A stretch of 31,510 nucleotides of DNA. Source: JANLTP01 sp031363055. Its GTDB lineage: Bacteria; Pseudomonadota; Gammaproteobacteria; Burkholderiales; Burkholderiaceae_E. The notes beneath the pieces are model-generated. The model made no database searches, was not told the origin of the DNA, and saw only the letters and a list, made by a program, of their open reading frames with translations. Shown here one piece after another: positions 8,381 through 17,362 of the stretch. The first letter of the stretch is position 1, and each line of letters begins with the position of its first letter. Position numbers and translations under genes: made by a program. Location: positions 1 to 31,510 of the forward strand of contig JANLTP010000014.1 of NCBI GenBank assembly GCA_031363055.1, read 5' to 3'.

Positions 8381-8420
8381 GGTGCCGAGCGTCTCGGCAC
8401 CCATGGCCTCTGTCTTTTTT
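8381..8420 (+). terminator. Probable terminator after sodB
   Basis: A perfect 9-bp stem (GGTGCCGAG at 8381-8389 with CTCGGCACC at 8393-8401) and a 3-base loop lies 19 bp after the sodB stop. A T6 run follows at 8415-8420, 13 bp after the stem, so it is not a textbook intrinsic terminator. Confidence 0.55.
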
Positions 8421-8435
8421 GGGGTCAAAAGGGGG

Positions 8436-8464
8436 TTTACAGGGCGCGTGGCCCGCGCTAAATT
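8436..8464 (+). promoter_or_regulatory. Putative sigma-70 promoter of the GlsB-like gene
   Basis: TTTACA (8436-8441) and TAAATT (8459-8464) are separated by 17 bp, a good housekeeping spacing. The predicted start near 8471 gives a leader of about 32 nt containing the GAGGAGG ribosome-binding site. Because a hairpin lies just upstream, this gene appears to be its own transcription unit. Confidence 0.5.
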
Positions 8465-8502
8465 GGCCCCCCCAACCTTAAAAATATAAAGAGGAGGTTC
8501 TG

Positions 8503-8754
8503 ATGGAAATCATTTCCACGATTGTGATCGGCTTGATTGTCGGCGCCATTGCCAAGTTACTGATGCCCGGCAAGCAAGGCGGCGGCTTCATTCTGACGGC
8601 GGTTCTGGGCGTCGCAGGCTCGTTCCTGGCAACCTATGGCGGTCAGATGCTCGGCATGTACAAGGCGGGCCAAGGCGCAGGCTTTCTCGCCTCGGTCGTA
8701 GGTGCGTTGATCGTTCTGGTCATTTACGGTTTCGTCCGCAAGAAAACGGGCTGA
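8503..8754 (+). CDS. GlsB/YeaQ/YmgE-family stress response membrane protein
   Basis: A tiny inner-membrane protein of 83 residues with three hydrophobic segments: residues about 3-21 (IISTIVIGLIVGAIAKLLMP), 28-45 and 60-78, with glycine-rich faces. The opening helix followed by AKLLMPGKQGGGFI and the closing GALIVLVIYGFVRKKTG are the hallmarks of the family once called transglycosylase-associated proteins. Members are often induced by acid, osmotic or stationary-phase stress; their molecular action is unknown. The ATG has a strong GAGGAGG upstream and a likely promoter at 8436-8464. It stands alone, with the convergent DUF192 gene downstream. Confidence 0.88.
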   Translation: MEIISTIVIGLIVGAIAKLLMPGKQGGGFILTAVLGVAGSFLATYGGQMLGMYKAGQGAGFLASVVGALIVLVIYGFVRKKTG

Positions 8755-8802
8755 AAAGCGGTCGGAATTGGACAGCCCGGTCGCGGCGACTGGAGTCTGC
8801 TT

Positions 8803-9324
8803 TCAGCGCTGCGGCTCTGCAAAGAGCTTGTCGCTGCTGAGCGCGGAACCGGCCTTGATGGCGCGCTTGGCGAACCAACCCTGGTCCATTTCAAGTGCGA
8901 ATCGAACCGGTTTTTCCGAACAGTGACTGGCCTCGTCAAACGGCTTCATATCGGCAATATTGACCACTTTGCCCTGCTCATCAATGAAAGCGATTGATAA
9001 CGGAATTCGGGTGTTGCGCATCCAGAAACATTGAGCGCTGGGTCGCTCAAACACAAACAGCATACCGTCGTTACCACCGAGTTTTTCGCGGAACATCAGG
9101 CCACTCGACCGGCTGGTTGCATCGGCCGCTACTTCGGCGCGAATTTTGTGGATGCCCGCCAAAATCTCGATAGTCTGCAACTTTGGTTGCGCCCGACCTT
9201 GCGTGGGTGCGCTGGTTTGCGAATGAACGCCGCCAAGGGTCGCGAATAGCGAAGTAAACATCAGCATCCCCAACAGACATGGGCGTCGGATTCGGCGATA
9301 AAACTTCGATTGGGCAGGATTCAT
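8803..9324 (-). CDS. DUF192 (UPF0127) exported protein
   Basis: Predicted periplasmic or membrane-anchored protein of 173 residues. The N-terminus is basic (KFYRRIRRP) followed by a hydrophobic segment (about residues 17-34) ending near GGVHSQTSA, consistent with a signal peptide. The DUF192 domain covers about residues 60-165: SSGLMFREKLGGNDGMLFVF, the C-F-W-M-R-N-T stretch, IPLSIAFIDEQGKVVNI and ALEMDQGWFAKRAIKAG. No biochemical function is established for the family. The gene is codirectional with the upstream lysine-rich gene but separated from it by a terminator hairpin; no co-transcribed partner is apparent. Confidence 0.88.
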   Translation of the reverse strand: MNPAQSKFYRRIRRPCLLGMLMFTSLFATLGGVHSQTSAPTQGRAQPKLQTIEILAGIHKIRAEVAADATSRSSGLMFREKLGGNDGMLFVFERPSAQCFWMRNTRIPLSIAFIDEQGKVVNIADMKPFDEASHCSEKPVRFALEMDQGWFAKRAIKAGSALSSDKLFAEPQR

Positions 9325-9335
9325 GGCAATCCAAT

Positions 9336-9362
9336 GAAAAAGGCAGGGATATCACCCTGCCT
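9336..9362 (-). terminator. Intrinsic terminator of the lysine-rich protein gene
   Basis: An 8-bp stem (AGGCAGGG at 9341-9348 with CCCTGCCT at 9355-9362) and a 6-base loop is followed on the minus strand by TTTTT. It lies between the lysine-rich gene and the DUF192 start, so the two are probably separate transcripts, though the hairpin sits only 16 bp upstream of the DUF192 ATG. Confidence 0.7.
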
Positions 9363-9408
9363 TTCGCTACTCGTTGTCTCCAACCCAGGGCTGAAAACCA
9401 CCGGGTAT

Positions 9409-9567
9409 TTACTTCTTCGGAGCTTCGGCTTTCTTCATTGCCTTGGCTTTTTTCATTTTCTTGGCTTTCTTTTCGATCGAAGGCTTGGCGAACGTGTCGG
9501 CAGCGAAGGCGGCGCCAGTGCCCAAAGCGAACATGGCAGCGACGAGTGCAGTGGTCAATTTTTTCAT
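9409..9567 (-). CDS. Small exported lysine-rich protein
   Basis: A 52-residue gene found by reading the bases. Residues 1-22 form a good signal peptide (MKKLTTALVAAMFALGTG then AAFA), with cleavage expected after AFA. The mature part is only 30 residues, of which 12 are lysine, mixed with alanine and two methionines (for example KKAKKMKKAKAMKKAEAPKK). A purine-rich AGAGGG lies 8 bases before the ATG and a terminator follows the stop, so the gene has the full set of expression signals. I do not recognise a named family; small alanine/lysine-rich exported peptides such as the acid-shock protein Asr are a loose analogy only. A role in charge buffering or envelope stress is speculation. Confidence 0.72.
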   Translation of the reverse strand: MKKLTTALVAAMFALGTGAAFAADTFAKPSIEKKAKKMKKAKAMKKAEAPKK

Positions 9568-9831
9568 AGTTTCCCTCTAGAGTCAGTAACAAGACCAGAA
9601 GCGGTCATCCGAATAAACGTAGGTGTTTCCACGGGGTTGACAGCTACGGCGAAAGTTTAGCCCGAGTTACCAAAGCTGCCGGCACGAAACGTCGCAAAAT
9701 GCCCAAAATCGGCATACCTACAACAGAGTTGCCACCCAAATAACGCCGATCGCTTAACAAACGGCACGCTTTGGCTCTCAATTCGCGGTTTGCTTGCGGC
9801 ATAATTTCGAGATTATCTCGGAGTCAAAAAA

Positions 9832-11085
<1,254 letters not shown>

Positions 11086-11092
11086 CCAGTAG

Positions 11093-11116
11093 CCTGCCCG
11101 AAAATTGCGGGGCAGG
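11093..11116. terminator. Hairpin after icd, possible terminator
   Basis: A 7-bp stem (CCTGCCC at 11093-11099, GGGCAGG at 11110-11116) lies 7 bp after the icd stop. No T run follows on either strand, so function as an intrinsic terminator is doubtful. It sits inside the extended dioxygenase tail. Confidence 0.3.
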
Positions 11117-12153
11117 ACACATGTAACGGTATTTCCAACTGCGACTGGCGACCGGCGAGTACCTCGCGCTAATGCCAACCGGGGTATTCGGCCCTTGCTC
11201 CAGGCTCGACACCTCGTTGGTCAGCGTCGTACGTCGCAGATCACGCACTTCAAGTGGATCGTAGCGACGCGCCCGGTGCATGGTGACGCGGTTATCCCAG
11301 ATGACCAGATCCCATGGCTTCCAGACATGCGCATAGACAAATTGCCGCTGGGTGGCGTGCTCCGTGAGATCGCGCAGAAACGCACGCGCCTCGGGTATTG
11401 GCATTCCTTCAATGGCGCCTGCATGGCTGGCCAAATAGAGCGACAGCCGGCCCGTGTTCGGGTGTCGTCGCACGAGGCGCTGGCGCACCGGCGCCCACTT
11501 CAGGCGCTCCGCCTCAGTGAAGTCGTCAAACCCCAGAACGCCACGCGAATATAACTGGCTATGCGAGCAAATCAGATCATGGATCTCGCGTCGGGAATCT
11601 TCATCGAGCGCGTCATAAGCGGCGCGCATATCGGCGAACTCGGTGTTGCCACCGGTAGGCGGAATTTTGCGCGCCGACAGCATCGAATACTTGGCCGGAA
11701 TTTCCTTGAAGGAGCTGTCCGAGTGCCAAAGCAGGTTGCCCAAACCGAACAGGCGCCGGCGATCATCGCGCGCTAACAGCTCACCCTGTTTGTCGAGGTT
11801 GGAGATATCGTTAAGCTCGATGCTGACTCGTCGATCCTGCGGGGCCGCGATATCTCCGGTCGCTTGTTCGAGGGGCCCGAGCTGGCGGCTGAACGCGAGC
11901 TGCCGATCGTCGTCGAGCACCTGATCGTGAAATACCAGCACACCAAAACGATCCGTGCCAGCATGGATAGCCGCTACGACCGCGTCGTCGAGATGCCGGG
12001 TCAAATCGACGCCGGACACGGCGCCGCCGAAGTACGGGCGGTGGGTCGGATCAATCGCTGTAACGGAAAAGCTCAAGGTGCGCTCCCGAGTCGCTCGGTG
12101 CCCGAAATTCCATGGCAAGCAGCCAGCAAACGCCGGCAAATTTACATCGACCA

Positions 12154-12178
12154 CGGCTCAAGGACTGCCCTTGAGCCG
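12154..12178 (-). terminator. Hairpin after the cold-shock gene
   Basis: A perfect 10-bp stem (CGGCTCAAGG at 12154-12163, CCTTGAGCCG at 12169-12178) with a 5-base loop lies 21 bp after the csp stop on the minus strand. The downstream sequence is only moderately T-rich. It probably ends csp transcription and separates it from the dioxygenase. Confidence 0.55.
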
Positions 12179-12199
12179 CGATTACTGCTGAAGGACTAG

Positions 12200-12406
12200 T
12201 TAGGGCGCGTTCTGAATATTCGATGCTTGCTTGCCTTTCGGGCCTTGCACTACATCGAATTGAACTTTCTGACCTTCCTTAAGCGACTTGAAGCCACCCA
12301 TCTGAATTGCACTGAAATGTGCAAACAGATCTTCCCCACCATCATCGGGCGTAATAAAGCCGAAACCCTTGGCGTCATTAAACCACTTCACCGTGCCGAT
12401 AGACAT
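12200..12406 (-). CDS. Cold-shock-domain protein (CspA family)
   Basis: Single-domain RNA/DNA-binding chaperone of 68 residues that melts RNA secondary structure. It shows the full cold-shock fold: GTVKWFNDAKGFGFI (RNP1, residues about 4-18), DLFAHFSAI (RNP2, about 26-34), and the closing QFDVVQGPKGKQASNI. Length matches CspA proteins exactly. The ATG has an AGGA upstream. Which paralogue it is (CspA, CspD or other) cannot be told from sequence; the position beside clpSA resembles the cspD-clpS-clpA cluster of other Proteobacteria. A candidate promoter 155-180 bp upstream would give a long leader, a feature of cold-inducible csp genes. Confidence 0.95.
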   Translation of the reverse strand: MSIGTVKWFNDAKGFGFITPDDGGEDLFAHFSAIQMGGFKSLKEGQKVQFDVVQGPKGKQASNIQNAP

Positions 12407-12559
12407 TGCTTTTCCTGTTCAAAACCCGTTGCTGCGAACCGAACTCAACGCTGGAGCCAATTCAGGTATTCGAAAAATACCCAGCAAACATTACTAAAAA
12501 GATCCCCCCATCGAGGCGTGATTCCGGATCGAATCGCCTAAAACCCTTCTGGTAACGCG

Positions 12560-12588
12560 ATTTTTTTCGAAATATCGTTCCAAGTCAA
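12560..12588 (-). promoter_or_regulatory. Putative csp promoter with long leader
   Basis: On the minus strand TTGACT (12583-12588) and AAAAAT (12560-12565) are spaced by 17 bp. A start near 12553 would give a leader of about 147 nt before the csp ATG, similar in size to the cspA thermosensor leader of E. coli. The -10 match is modest. Confidence 0.4.
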
Positions 12589-12876
12589 GTCCGGATACCT
12601 TATTGCGCTGCTTGGCCACCTTGAATTTAGGCAATTCGGACTCAATTGCACTCTGGTGTGCGGTTATTGCAGGTGCCAAATAACTAATCGGTATATTTGT
12701 CTCATAATTTGATTGTTGTTATTGAAGTTCTCGTTAAGGCAGAATTTGTTGGGTCAATGATCATTTGTGTGACTTTTTCCTACACCGTTTCAATTGCAGC
12801 CGTCAAACTGCGAACTTCAGTTCACAGTCGGCCTCATTTGGCGGTCAAGCGTTATTGCACATGAACAGCGACTCGT

Positions 12877-12882
12877 TACAAT
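12877..12882 (+). promoter_or_regulatory. Candidate clpS -10 box, possibly leaderless
   Basis: TACAAT (5 of 6 matches to the -10 consensus) ends 6 bases before the clpS ATG, so transcription would begin at or next to the start codon. The -35 region (TTGCAC, 16 bp upstream) is weak. Confidence 0.35.
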
Positions 12883-12888
12883 CCGACT

Positions 12889-13197
12889 ATGGCTACGCGT
12901 CAAGATCCGACCCCCATTCTCGAAGAGCAAGAGACTCGGGTAAAAGCGCCGCCCATGTTTCAAGTGCTTTTGCTGAACGATGATTTCACACCTATGGAGT
13001 TTGTCATCCTGGTTTTGCAAAAATTCTTTGGCATGGGACGCGAGAAGGCAACCCAGGTCATGTTGAAGGTTCATCGTGAAGGACGTGGCGTTTGTGGCGT
13101 CTTCCCGCGCGATGTGGCAGCGACGAAAGTCGAGCAAGTAGGCAATTTTTCACGCGAGCATCAGCATCCGCTGCAGTGCGTGATGGAGGAAGCATGA
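12889..13197 (+). CDS. clpS: ClpAP protease adaptor ClpS
   Basis: Adaptor that delivers N-end-rule substrates to ClpAP and changes ClpA's choice of targets. The 102-residue product has a flexible N-terminal tail (residues 1-22), then PPMFQVLLLNDDFTPMEFV, the hallmark of the substrate-binding pocket, followed by MLKVHREGRGVCGVFPRDVA. An in-frame stop at 12862-12864 makes ATG 12889 the first ATG of the frame. No Shine-Dalgarno sequence precedes it, which fits a leaderless message. The stop overlaps the clpA start (ATGA), so the pair is translationally coupled. Confidence 0.97.
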   Translation: MATRQDPTPILEEQETRVKAPPMFQVLLLNDDFTPMEFVILVLQKFFGMGREKATQVMLKVHREGRGVCGVFPRDVAATKVEQVGNFSREHQHPLQCVMEEA

Positions 13198-15506
13198 TCG
13201 CGCAGGAGTTAGAGGTTAGCCTCCATATGGCTTTTGTCGAAGCCCGGCAACAACGCCATGAATTTATAACGGTCGAGCACTTGCTGCTGGCATTGCTCGA
13301 TAACCCGTCTGCGGCTGAAGTACTTCGAGCCTGTGCAGCCAACATTGAAGACCTGCGCAAGAATCTGACGTCCTTCATCAAGGAAAACACGCCAGTGGTG
13401 CCGGGTACCGAAGAAATCGACACGCAGCCGACGCTCGGTTTTCAGCGCGTCATTCAGCGTGCCATCATGCATGTGCAGTCTACGTCCAACGGCAAAAAAG
13501 AAGTCACCGGTGCCAACGTGCTGGTGGCGATCTTCGGCGAAAAGGACTCACACGCGGTTTATTACCTGCATCAGCAAGGAATTACCCGCCTTGACGTCGT
13601 GAATTACATTTCCCACGGCATCACCAAGAATCCGCAACCGAAGGAAGCGCCGAAGGAAGAGGGCGCCGAGGCTGAGCAGGAGCAGGCTGGCAATCAACAG
13701 TCAGCGCTTGAGCAATACACCCAAAATTTGAACGCGGCCGCGCGTGAAGGCAAGATCGACCCGTTGATTGGTCGCGAACACGAAGTTGAGCGAGTCATCC
13801 AGGTCCTTTGTCGACGCCGCAAGAATAACCCGCTGCTGGTCGGCGAGGCCGGCGTGGGCAAGACCGCCATAGCAGAAGGTTTGGCCTGGCGGATTACCCA
13901 GAACGAAGTGCCCGAAGTGCTGGCCGATGCCACCGTTTACTCCCTCGACATGGGCGCTCTGCTGGCGGGCACCAAGTACCGCGGCGACTTTGAGCAGCGC
14001 CTGAAGACAGTGCTCAAGCAACTGAAGTCGGCGCAGCATGCGATTCTGTTCATTGACGAAATTCACACCTTGATCGGTGCCGGTTCGGCCTCCGGCGGTA
14101 CGCTGGACGCCTCGAACCTGTTGAAGCCGGCGCTCTCCTCAGGGGCACTTAAGTGCATGGGTGCGACCACCTACAACGAATATCGCGGGATTTTCGAGAA
14201 AGACCACGCGCTGTCGCGCCGGTTCCAGAAAATCGATGTCAATGAGCCGACCGTGGAGCAGACCGTGCAGATTCTGCGCGGCTTGAAGACCCGGTTCGAA
14301 GAGCATCACGGCATCAAGTATTCTTCCTCAGCGCTATCGGCCGCTGCCGAATTGTCGGCCAAGTTCATCAATGACCGTCACTTGCCGGACAAGGCGATCG
14401 ACGTGATCGACGAGGCCGGTGCGGCGCAACGTATATTGCCCAAGAGCAAACAGAAAAAGGTCATCGGCAAGAGCGAGATCGAAGACATCATCTCAAAGAT
14501 TGCGCGGATTCCGCCTGCCTCGGTGTCGAGCGATGATCGCTCGAAACTGCAAACGCTTGACCGCGATTTGAAAGCGACCGTATTCGGTCAGGACCCAGCC
14601 ATCGAGGCCTTGGCGAGTGCCATCAAGATGTCGCGTTCGGGTCTGGGCAAGCCCGACAAACCGATTGGCGCCTTCCTGTTCTCCGGCCCAACCGGGGTCG
14701 GCAAGACCGAAGTGGCGCGACAATTGGCGTTTACCTTGGGGATCGAGCTGATTCGCTTCGACATGTCCGAATACATGGAGCGTCATGCGGTGTCTCGCCT
14801 GATCGGCGCGCCCCCCGGCTATGTCGGCTTCGACCAAGGCGGATTGCTGACCGAGGCGATTGCCAAAAAGCCGCATGCGGTTCTGTTGCTGGACGAGATC
14901 GAAAAGGCTCACCCGGACATCTTCAATATCCTGCTGCAGGTCATGGACCACGGTACCCTGACCGATAACAACGGCCGCAAGGCGGACTTTCGCAACATCA
15001 TTATCGTCATGACCACCAATGCCGGTGCGGCTGATTTGCAGAAAAACTCGATGGGTTTTTCGGTCAACAAGCAGCAGGGCGACGAGATGGTCGAAATCAA
15101 GCGGATGTTCACGCCGGAGTTTCGTAACCGTCTCGATGCTGTCATCAGTTTCCGGGCGCTGGATGTCGAAATCATCATGCGCGTGGTCGACAAGTTCCTC
15201 ATGCAGCTCGAAGAACAGTTGCACGAGAAAAAGGTCGACACGATCTTTACCGACGCCCTGCGCAAGATGCTCGCCAAGAAGGGCTTCGATCCGCTGATGG
15301 GCGCGCGACCGATGCAACGCCTGATTCAGGACACGATCCGCAAGGCGCTGGCCGATGAACTGTTGTTCGGCAAGCTCGTATCCGGTGGCAAGGTGGTGGT
15401 CGATGTCAACGATAAAGATGAGGTGTTTTTGACTTTTTCAGAGTCCACTTCGCCGCCGTCCGCATCGGGTGAAGGTGAGGAACAGATCGAGACACTGCCG
15501 GCTTGA
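13194..15506 (+). CDS. clpA: ATP-dependent Clp protease ATP-binding subunit ClpA
   Basis: AAA+ unfoldase that feeds proteins into the ClpP chamber. The 770-residue product starts MIAQELEVSLHMAF, with the N-domain to about residue 145, an acidic linker (about 145-170), D1 with Walker A GEAGVGKT and Walker B ILFIDE, and D2 with GPTGVGKT and LLLDEIEKAHPD, then TPEFRNRLD. The ClpP-contact loop, IGL in E. coli ClpA, reads MGF near residue 620, an acceptable variant of the ClpP-binding tripeptide. The frame is open about 100 bp further upstream, but the ATG overlapping the clpS stop is the expected start. ClpP itself is elsewhere. A strong terminator follows. Confidence 0.98.
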   Translation: MIAQELEVSLHMAFVEARQQRHEFITVEHLLLALLDNPSAAEVLRACAANIEDLRKNLTSFIKENTPVVPGTEEIDTQPTLGFQRVIQRAIMHVQSTSNGKKEVTGANVLVAIFGEKDSHAVYYLHQQGITRLDVVNYISHGITKNPQPKEAPKEEGAEAEQEQAGNQQSALEQYTQNLNAAAREGKIDPLIGREHEVERVIQVLCRRRKNNPLLVGEAGVGKTAIAEGLAWRITQNEVPEVLADATVYSLDMGALLAGTKYRGDFEQRLKTVLKQLKSAQHAILFIDEIHTLIGAGSASGGTLDASNLLKPALSSGALKCMGATTYNEYRGIFEKDHALSRRFQKIDVNEPTVEQTVQILRGLKTRFEEHHGIKYSSSALSAAAELSAKFINDRHLPDKAIDVIDEAGAAQRILPKSKQKKVIGKSEIEDIISKIARIPPASVSSDDRSKLQTLDRDLKATVFGQDPAIEALASAIKMSRSGLGKPDKPIGAFLFSGPTGVGKTEVARQLAFTLGIELIRFDMSEYMERHAVSRLIGAPPGYVGFDQGGLLTEAIAKKPHAVLLLDEIEKAHPDIFNILLQVMDHGTLTDNNGRKADFRNIIIVMTTNAGAADLQKNSMGFSVNKQQGDEMVEIKRMFTPEFRNRLDAVISFRALDVEIIMRVVDKFLMQLEEQLHEKKVDTIFTDALRKMLAKKGFDPLMGARPMQRLIQDTIRKALADELLFGKLVSGGKVVVDVNDKDEVFLTFSESTSPPSASGEGEEQIETLPA

Positions 15507-15580
15507 GTCGAGGCCAGCTTAACAACAGCTACTTTGACTTAGTTCGTGTTTGTCACACCGGCCCGGCTGGCTTGGTGCAA

Positions 15581-15616
15581 AATAGGAGACGGCTTGTGCT
15601 GTCTCCTATTTTTTTG
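15581..15616 (+). terminator. Intrinsic terminator of clpSA
   Basis: A perfect 10-bp stem (AATAGGAGAC at 15581-15590, GTCTCCTATT at 15601-15610) with a 10-base loop runs straight into a T tract. This is the clearest terminator in the window, 75 bp after the clpA stop. Confidence 0.88.
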
Positions 15617-15717
15617 GAGCGGTCACGGGCGTGAAGCACCTGGGAGCCAAATAAGCGCGCGAGTTTATTGGGCGCTTGGCAGTAATTGGTAGAAGAATTC
15701 GATTCATGGGAGGCAAG

Positions 15718-16017
15718 GTGAAAAATCGATTGGCGCCGATGGCGCTCGTATTCGGCGTCTGCATGGGACACTTGAACTTGGCGTTTGCTCAGGATGCCCG
15801 TTATTTGGCGGCCAATTGTGCAAACTGTCACGGTACCGATGGTAAATCGACCGGGGCGATGCCCAGCCTCGCAGGCACTAATGCCGAACAGTTTGTGGCC
15901 AACATGAAAGCCTTCAAGGACGGCACGCGCAAGGCCACCATCATGCACCAACTCGCCAAGGGCTACAGCGATGAACAGATCGCCACGTTGGCTCAGTATT
16001 TTTCGACTCAGAAATAG
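15718..16017 (+). CDS. fccA: Monoheme c-type cytochrome, sulfide dehydrogenase subunit
   Basis: Likely electron-accepting cytochrome subunit of flavocytochrome c sulfide dehydrogenase. The 99-residue precursor has a signal peptide ending LAFA before QDARYLAANC; one CxxCH heme site (CANCHG) follows, and the probable axial methionine lies in TIMHQLAKGYSDEQ. The C-terminal helix DEQIATLAQYFSTQK is typical of class I cytochrome c. I chose the GTG at 15718 because GGGAGG lies four bases upstream; an ATG at 15706 would start inside that site. The flavoprotein gene begins 12 bp later, and this pairing is the main reason for the fccA name. It is monoheme, like the Chlorobium protein, rather than diheme as in Allochromatium. 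Confidence 0.85.
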   Translation: MKNRLAPMALVFGVCMGHLNLAFAQDARYLAANCANCHGTDGKSTGAMPSLAGTNAEQFVANMKAFKDGTRKATIMHQLAKGYSDEQIATLAQYFSTQK

Positions 16018-16029
16018 GCGGACCCCGAT

Positions 16030-17358
16030 ATGAGCGCCCTTCGACCCAATCGCTTTCAAGACCCTCTCATCCAAGCAAACCGTCGACGGCTGTTGGCCGG
16101 TTTTGGGACGGCTGCGGGACTCGGCGCCTTGGGCGCCTGTGCCGGCATCGGGCTGGGTAGCAGTGAGCCGCAGCGCAAGCTGGGGCGGGTCCTGGTGGTC
16201 GGCGCTGGATTCGGTGGCGCAACCACGGCCAAGTACCTCAAGAAATGGGCCGGACCGACCATTGAGGTGCTGTTGGTTGAACGCAATCCCAGCTTCATCT
16301 CCTGTCCGCTCTCGAACCTGGTGCTCGGCGGCAGTCGCAAGATTGAAGAGTTGACGCTGGGTTACGCGGGTCTGCGCGAGCTCGGTGTCATTGTCATCAA
16401 CGACACGGTAAACAGTATTGACCCGCTCACCCGCAAGGTCAGTTTCAACAAAATTGCCGACCAGAGTTTCGATCGCATTGTGCTCTCGCCCGGCGTTGAT
16501 TTTCAGTTTGACGATATTCAAGGACTGAATGCTGAGGCCCAGAAAACCATTTTGCATGCCTGGCATGCCGGCACCCAGACGGTGGCGTTGCGCCAGCAGC
16601 TTGAGGCAATGCCCGACGGCGGTGTGTTTGCGATGACCATACCGAAGGCGCCGTATCGCTGCCCGCCCGGACCGTATGAGCGCGCCTGCCAGGTGGCGTC
16701 CTATCTGAAGCAATCCAAGCCGAAATCGAAGTTGATCATCATGGACGGCAACCCGGAGATTACCTCCAAGAAGGGATTGTTCACCAAGGTGTTCGCGGAA
16801 AATTACAAGGGCATCATCGAGTACAGGCCGAACATGGTGGTGACCGAGATCGATGCCGCCAACAAGACGGCAATCACCGAGGTCGGCGACAAGGTCAGGG
16901 CTGATGTCCTGAATGTCATTCCGCCACAGCGCGCGGCCGATCTGGCCCGCAAGGCCGGTGTCATCAACGCGAACAACCGCTGGTGCCAGGTCGATTGGGT
17001 AACGATGGAGTCCACCGCTGTGCCTGGTATCCATGTCATTGGCGATGCCACCTTGTCGGCGCCAGTCATGCCCAAGTCCGGGCATATGGCCAATCAGCAC
17101 GGCAAGACGGCGGCGGCGGCCATTGTTGAGCTCATGAGCGGGCGTCCTCCACAGCCTCAAATGATGGCCAATACCTGCTACAGCTTTGTTGATGCGACCC
17201 AGGTTGTTCATGTGTCCTCGGTACATCGTTACGTCCCGGAGAAAAAAACCATGGAAGTGGTCGCCGGTTCCGGCGGGCTGTCGAGCGAACCGAATCTGCT
17301 CGAAGGTACGTACGCCAACGCCTGGGCGCAAAACATCTGGAAGGACATGCTCGGTTGA
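16030..17358 (+). CDS. fccB: Flavocytochrome c sulfide dehydrogenase, flavoprotein subunit
   Basis: FAD enzyme predicted to oxidise sulfide in the periplasm and pass electrons to the adjacent cytochrome c. The 442-residue protein starts with a Tat-type leader (NRRRLLAGFG then a hydrophobic Gly/Ala stretch, ending at LGAC near residue 37, which could also be a lipobox). The dinucleotide fold VVGAGFGG is at residues 57-63. Cys92 in FISCPLSNLVLGG is where the family attaches FAD covalently, and Cys211 (YRCPPGPYERAC) with Cys383 (NTCYSF) match the redox-active pair. The end, NIWKDMLG, is typical. The relative SoxF could also be meant, but no sox genes are present here. Confidence 0.92.
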   Translation: MSALRPNRFQDPLIQANRRRLLAGFGTAAGLGALGACAGIGLGSSEPQRKLGRVLVVGAGFGGATTAKYLKKWAGPTIEVLLVERNPSFISCPLSNLVLGGSRKIEELTLGYAGLRELGVIVINDTVNSIDPLTRKVSFNKIADQSFDRIVLSPGVDFQFDDIQGLNAEAQKTILHAWHAGTQTVALRQQLEAMPDGGVFAMTIPKAPYRCPPGPYERACQVASYLKQSKPKSKLIIMDGNPEITSKKGLFTKVFAENYKGIIEYRPNMVVTEIDAANKTAITEVGDKVRADVLNVIPPQRAADLARKAGVINANNRWCQVDWVTMESTAVPGIHVIGDATLSAPVMPKSGHMANQHGKTAAAAIVELMSGRPPQPQMMANTCYSFVDATQVVHVSSVHRYVPEKKTMEVVAGSGGLSSEPNLLEGTYANAWAQNIWKDMLG

Positions 17359-17362
17359 GCCA

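Larger units (their letters stand above)
12407..12888. other. csp/clpS divergent spacer
   Basis: This 482-bp gap carries no gene I can support. It holds the csp leader and candidate promoter on the minus strand, a small hairpin (GGTATT at 12465-12470 with AATACC at 12476-12481) within that leader, an AT-rich middle part around 12680-12760, and a candidate clpS promoter at the right end. A 61-codon TTG-started minus-strand frame (12494-12679) lacks a ribosome-binding site and was not called. Confidence 0.5.

Noticed and set aside
9590..9650. ECF-sigma promoter for the lysine-rich gene (GGAAAC ... CGGATGA on the minus strand)
   Set aside because: The spacing of about 13 bp is shorter than normal for ECF promoters and the motif match is loose.
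12077..12154. Longer GTG-started form of the dioxygenase
   Set aside because: The GTG lies at the base of the 10-bp hairpin that follows csp, and the extra residues do not resemble the family; TTG 12074-12076 has a well-placed GGGAG.
12494..12679. 61-codon minus-strand frame in the csp/clpS spacer
   Set aside because: TTG start, no Shine-Dalgarno, no motif, and it overlaps the candidate csp promoter and leader.
15553..17331. 592-codon open frame on the minus strand opposite fccA and fccB
   Set aside because: It is the antisense shadow of two well-recognised genes; its product is rich in His/Arg/Gly without any domain, and it also spans a terminator and an intergenic gap.
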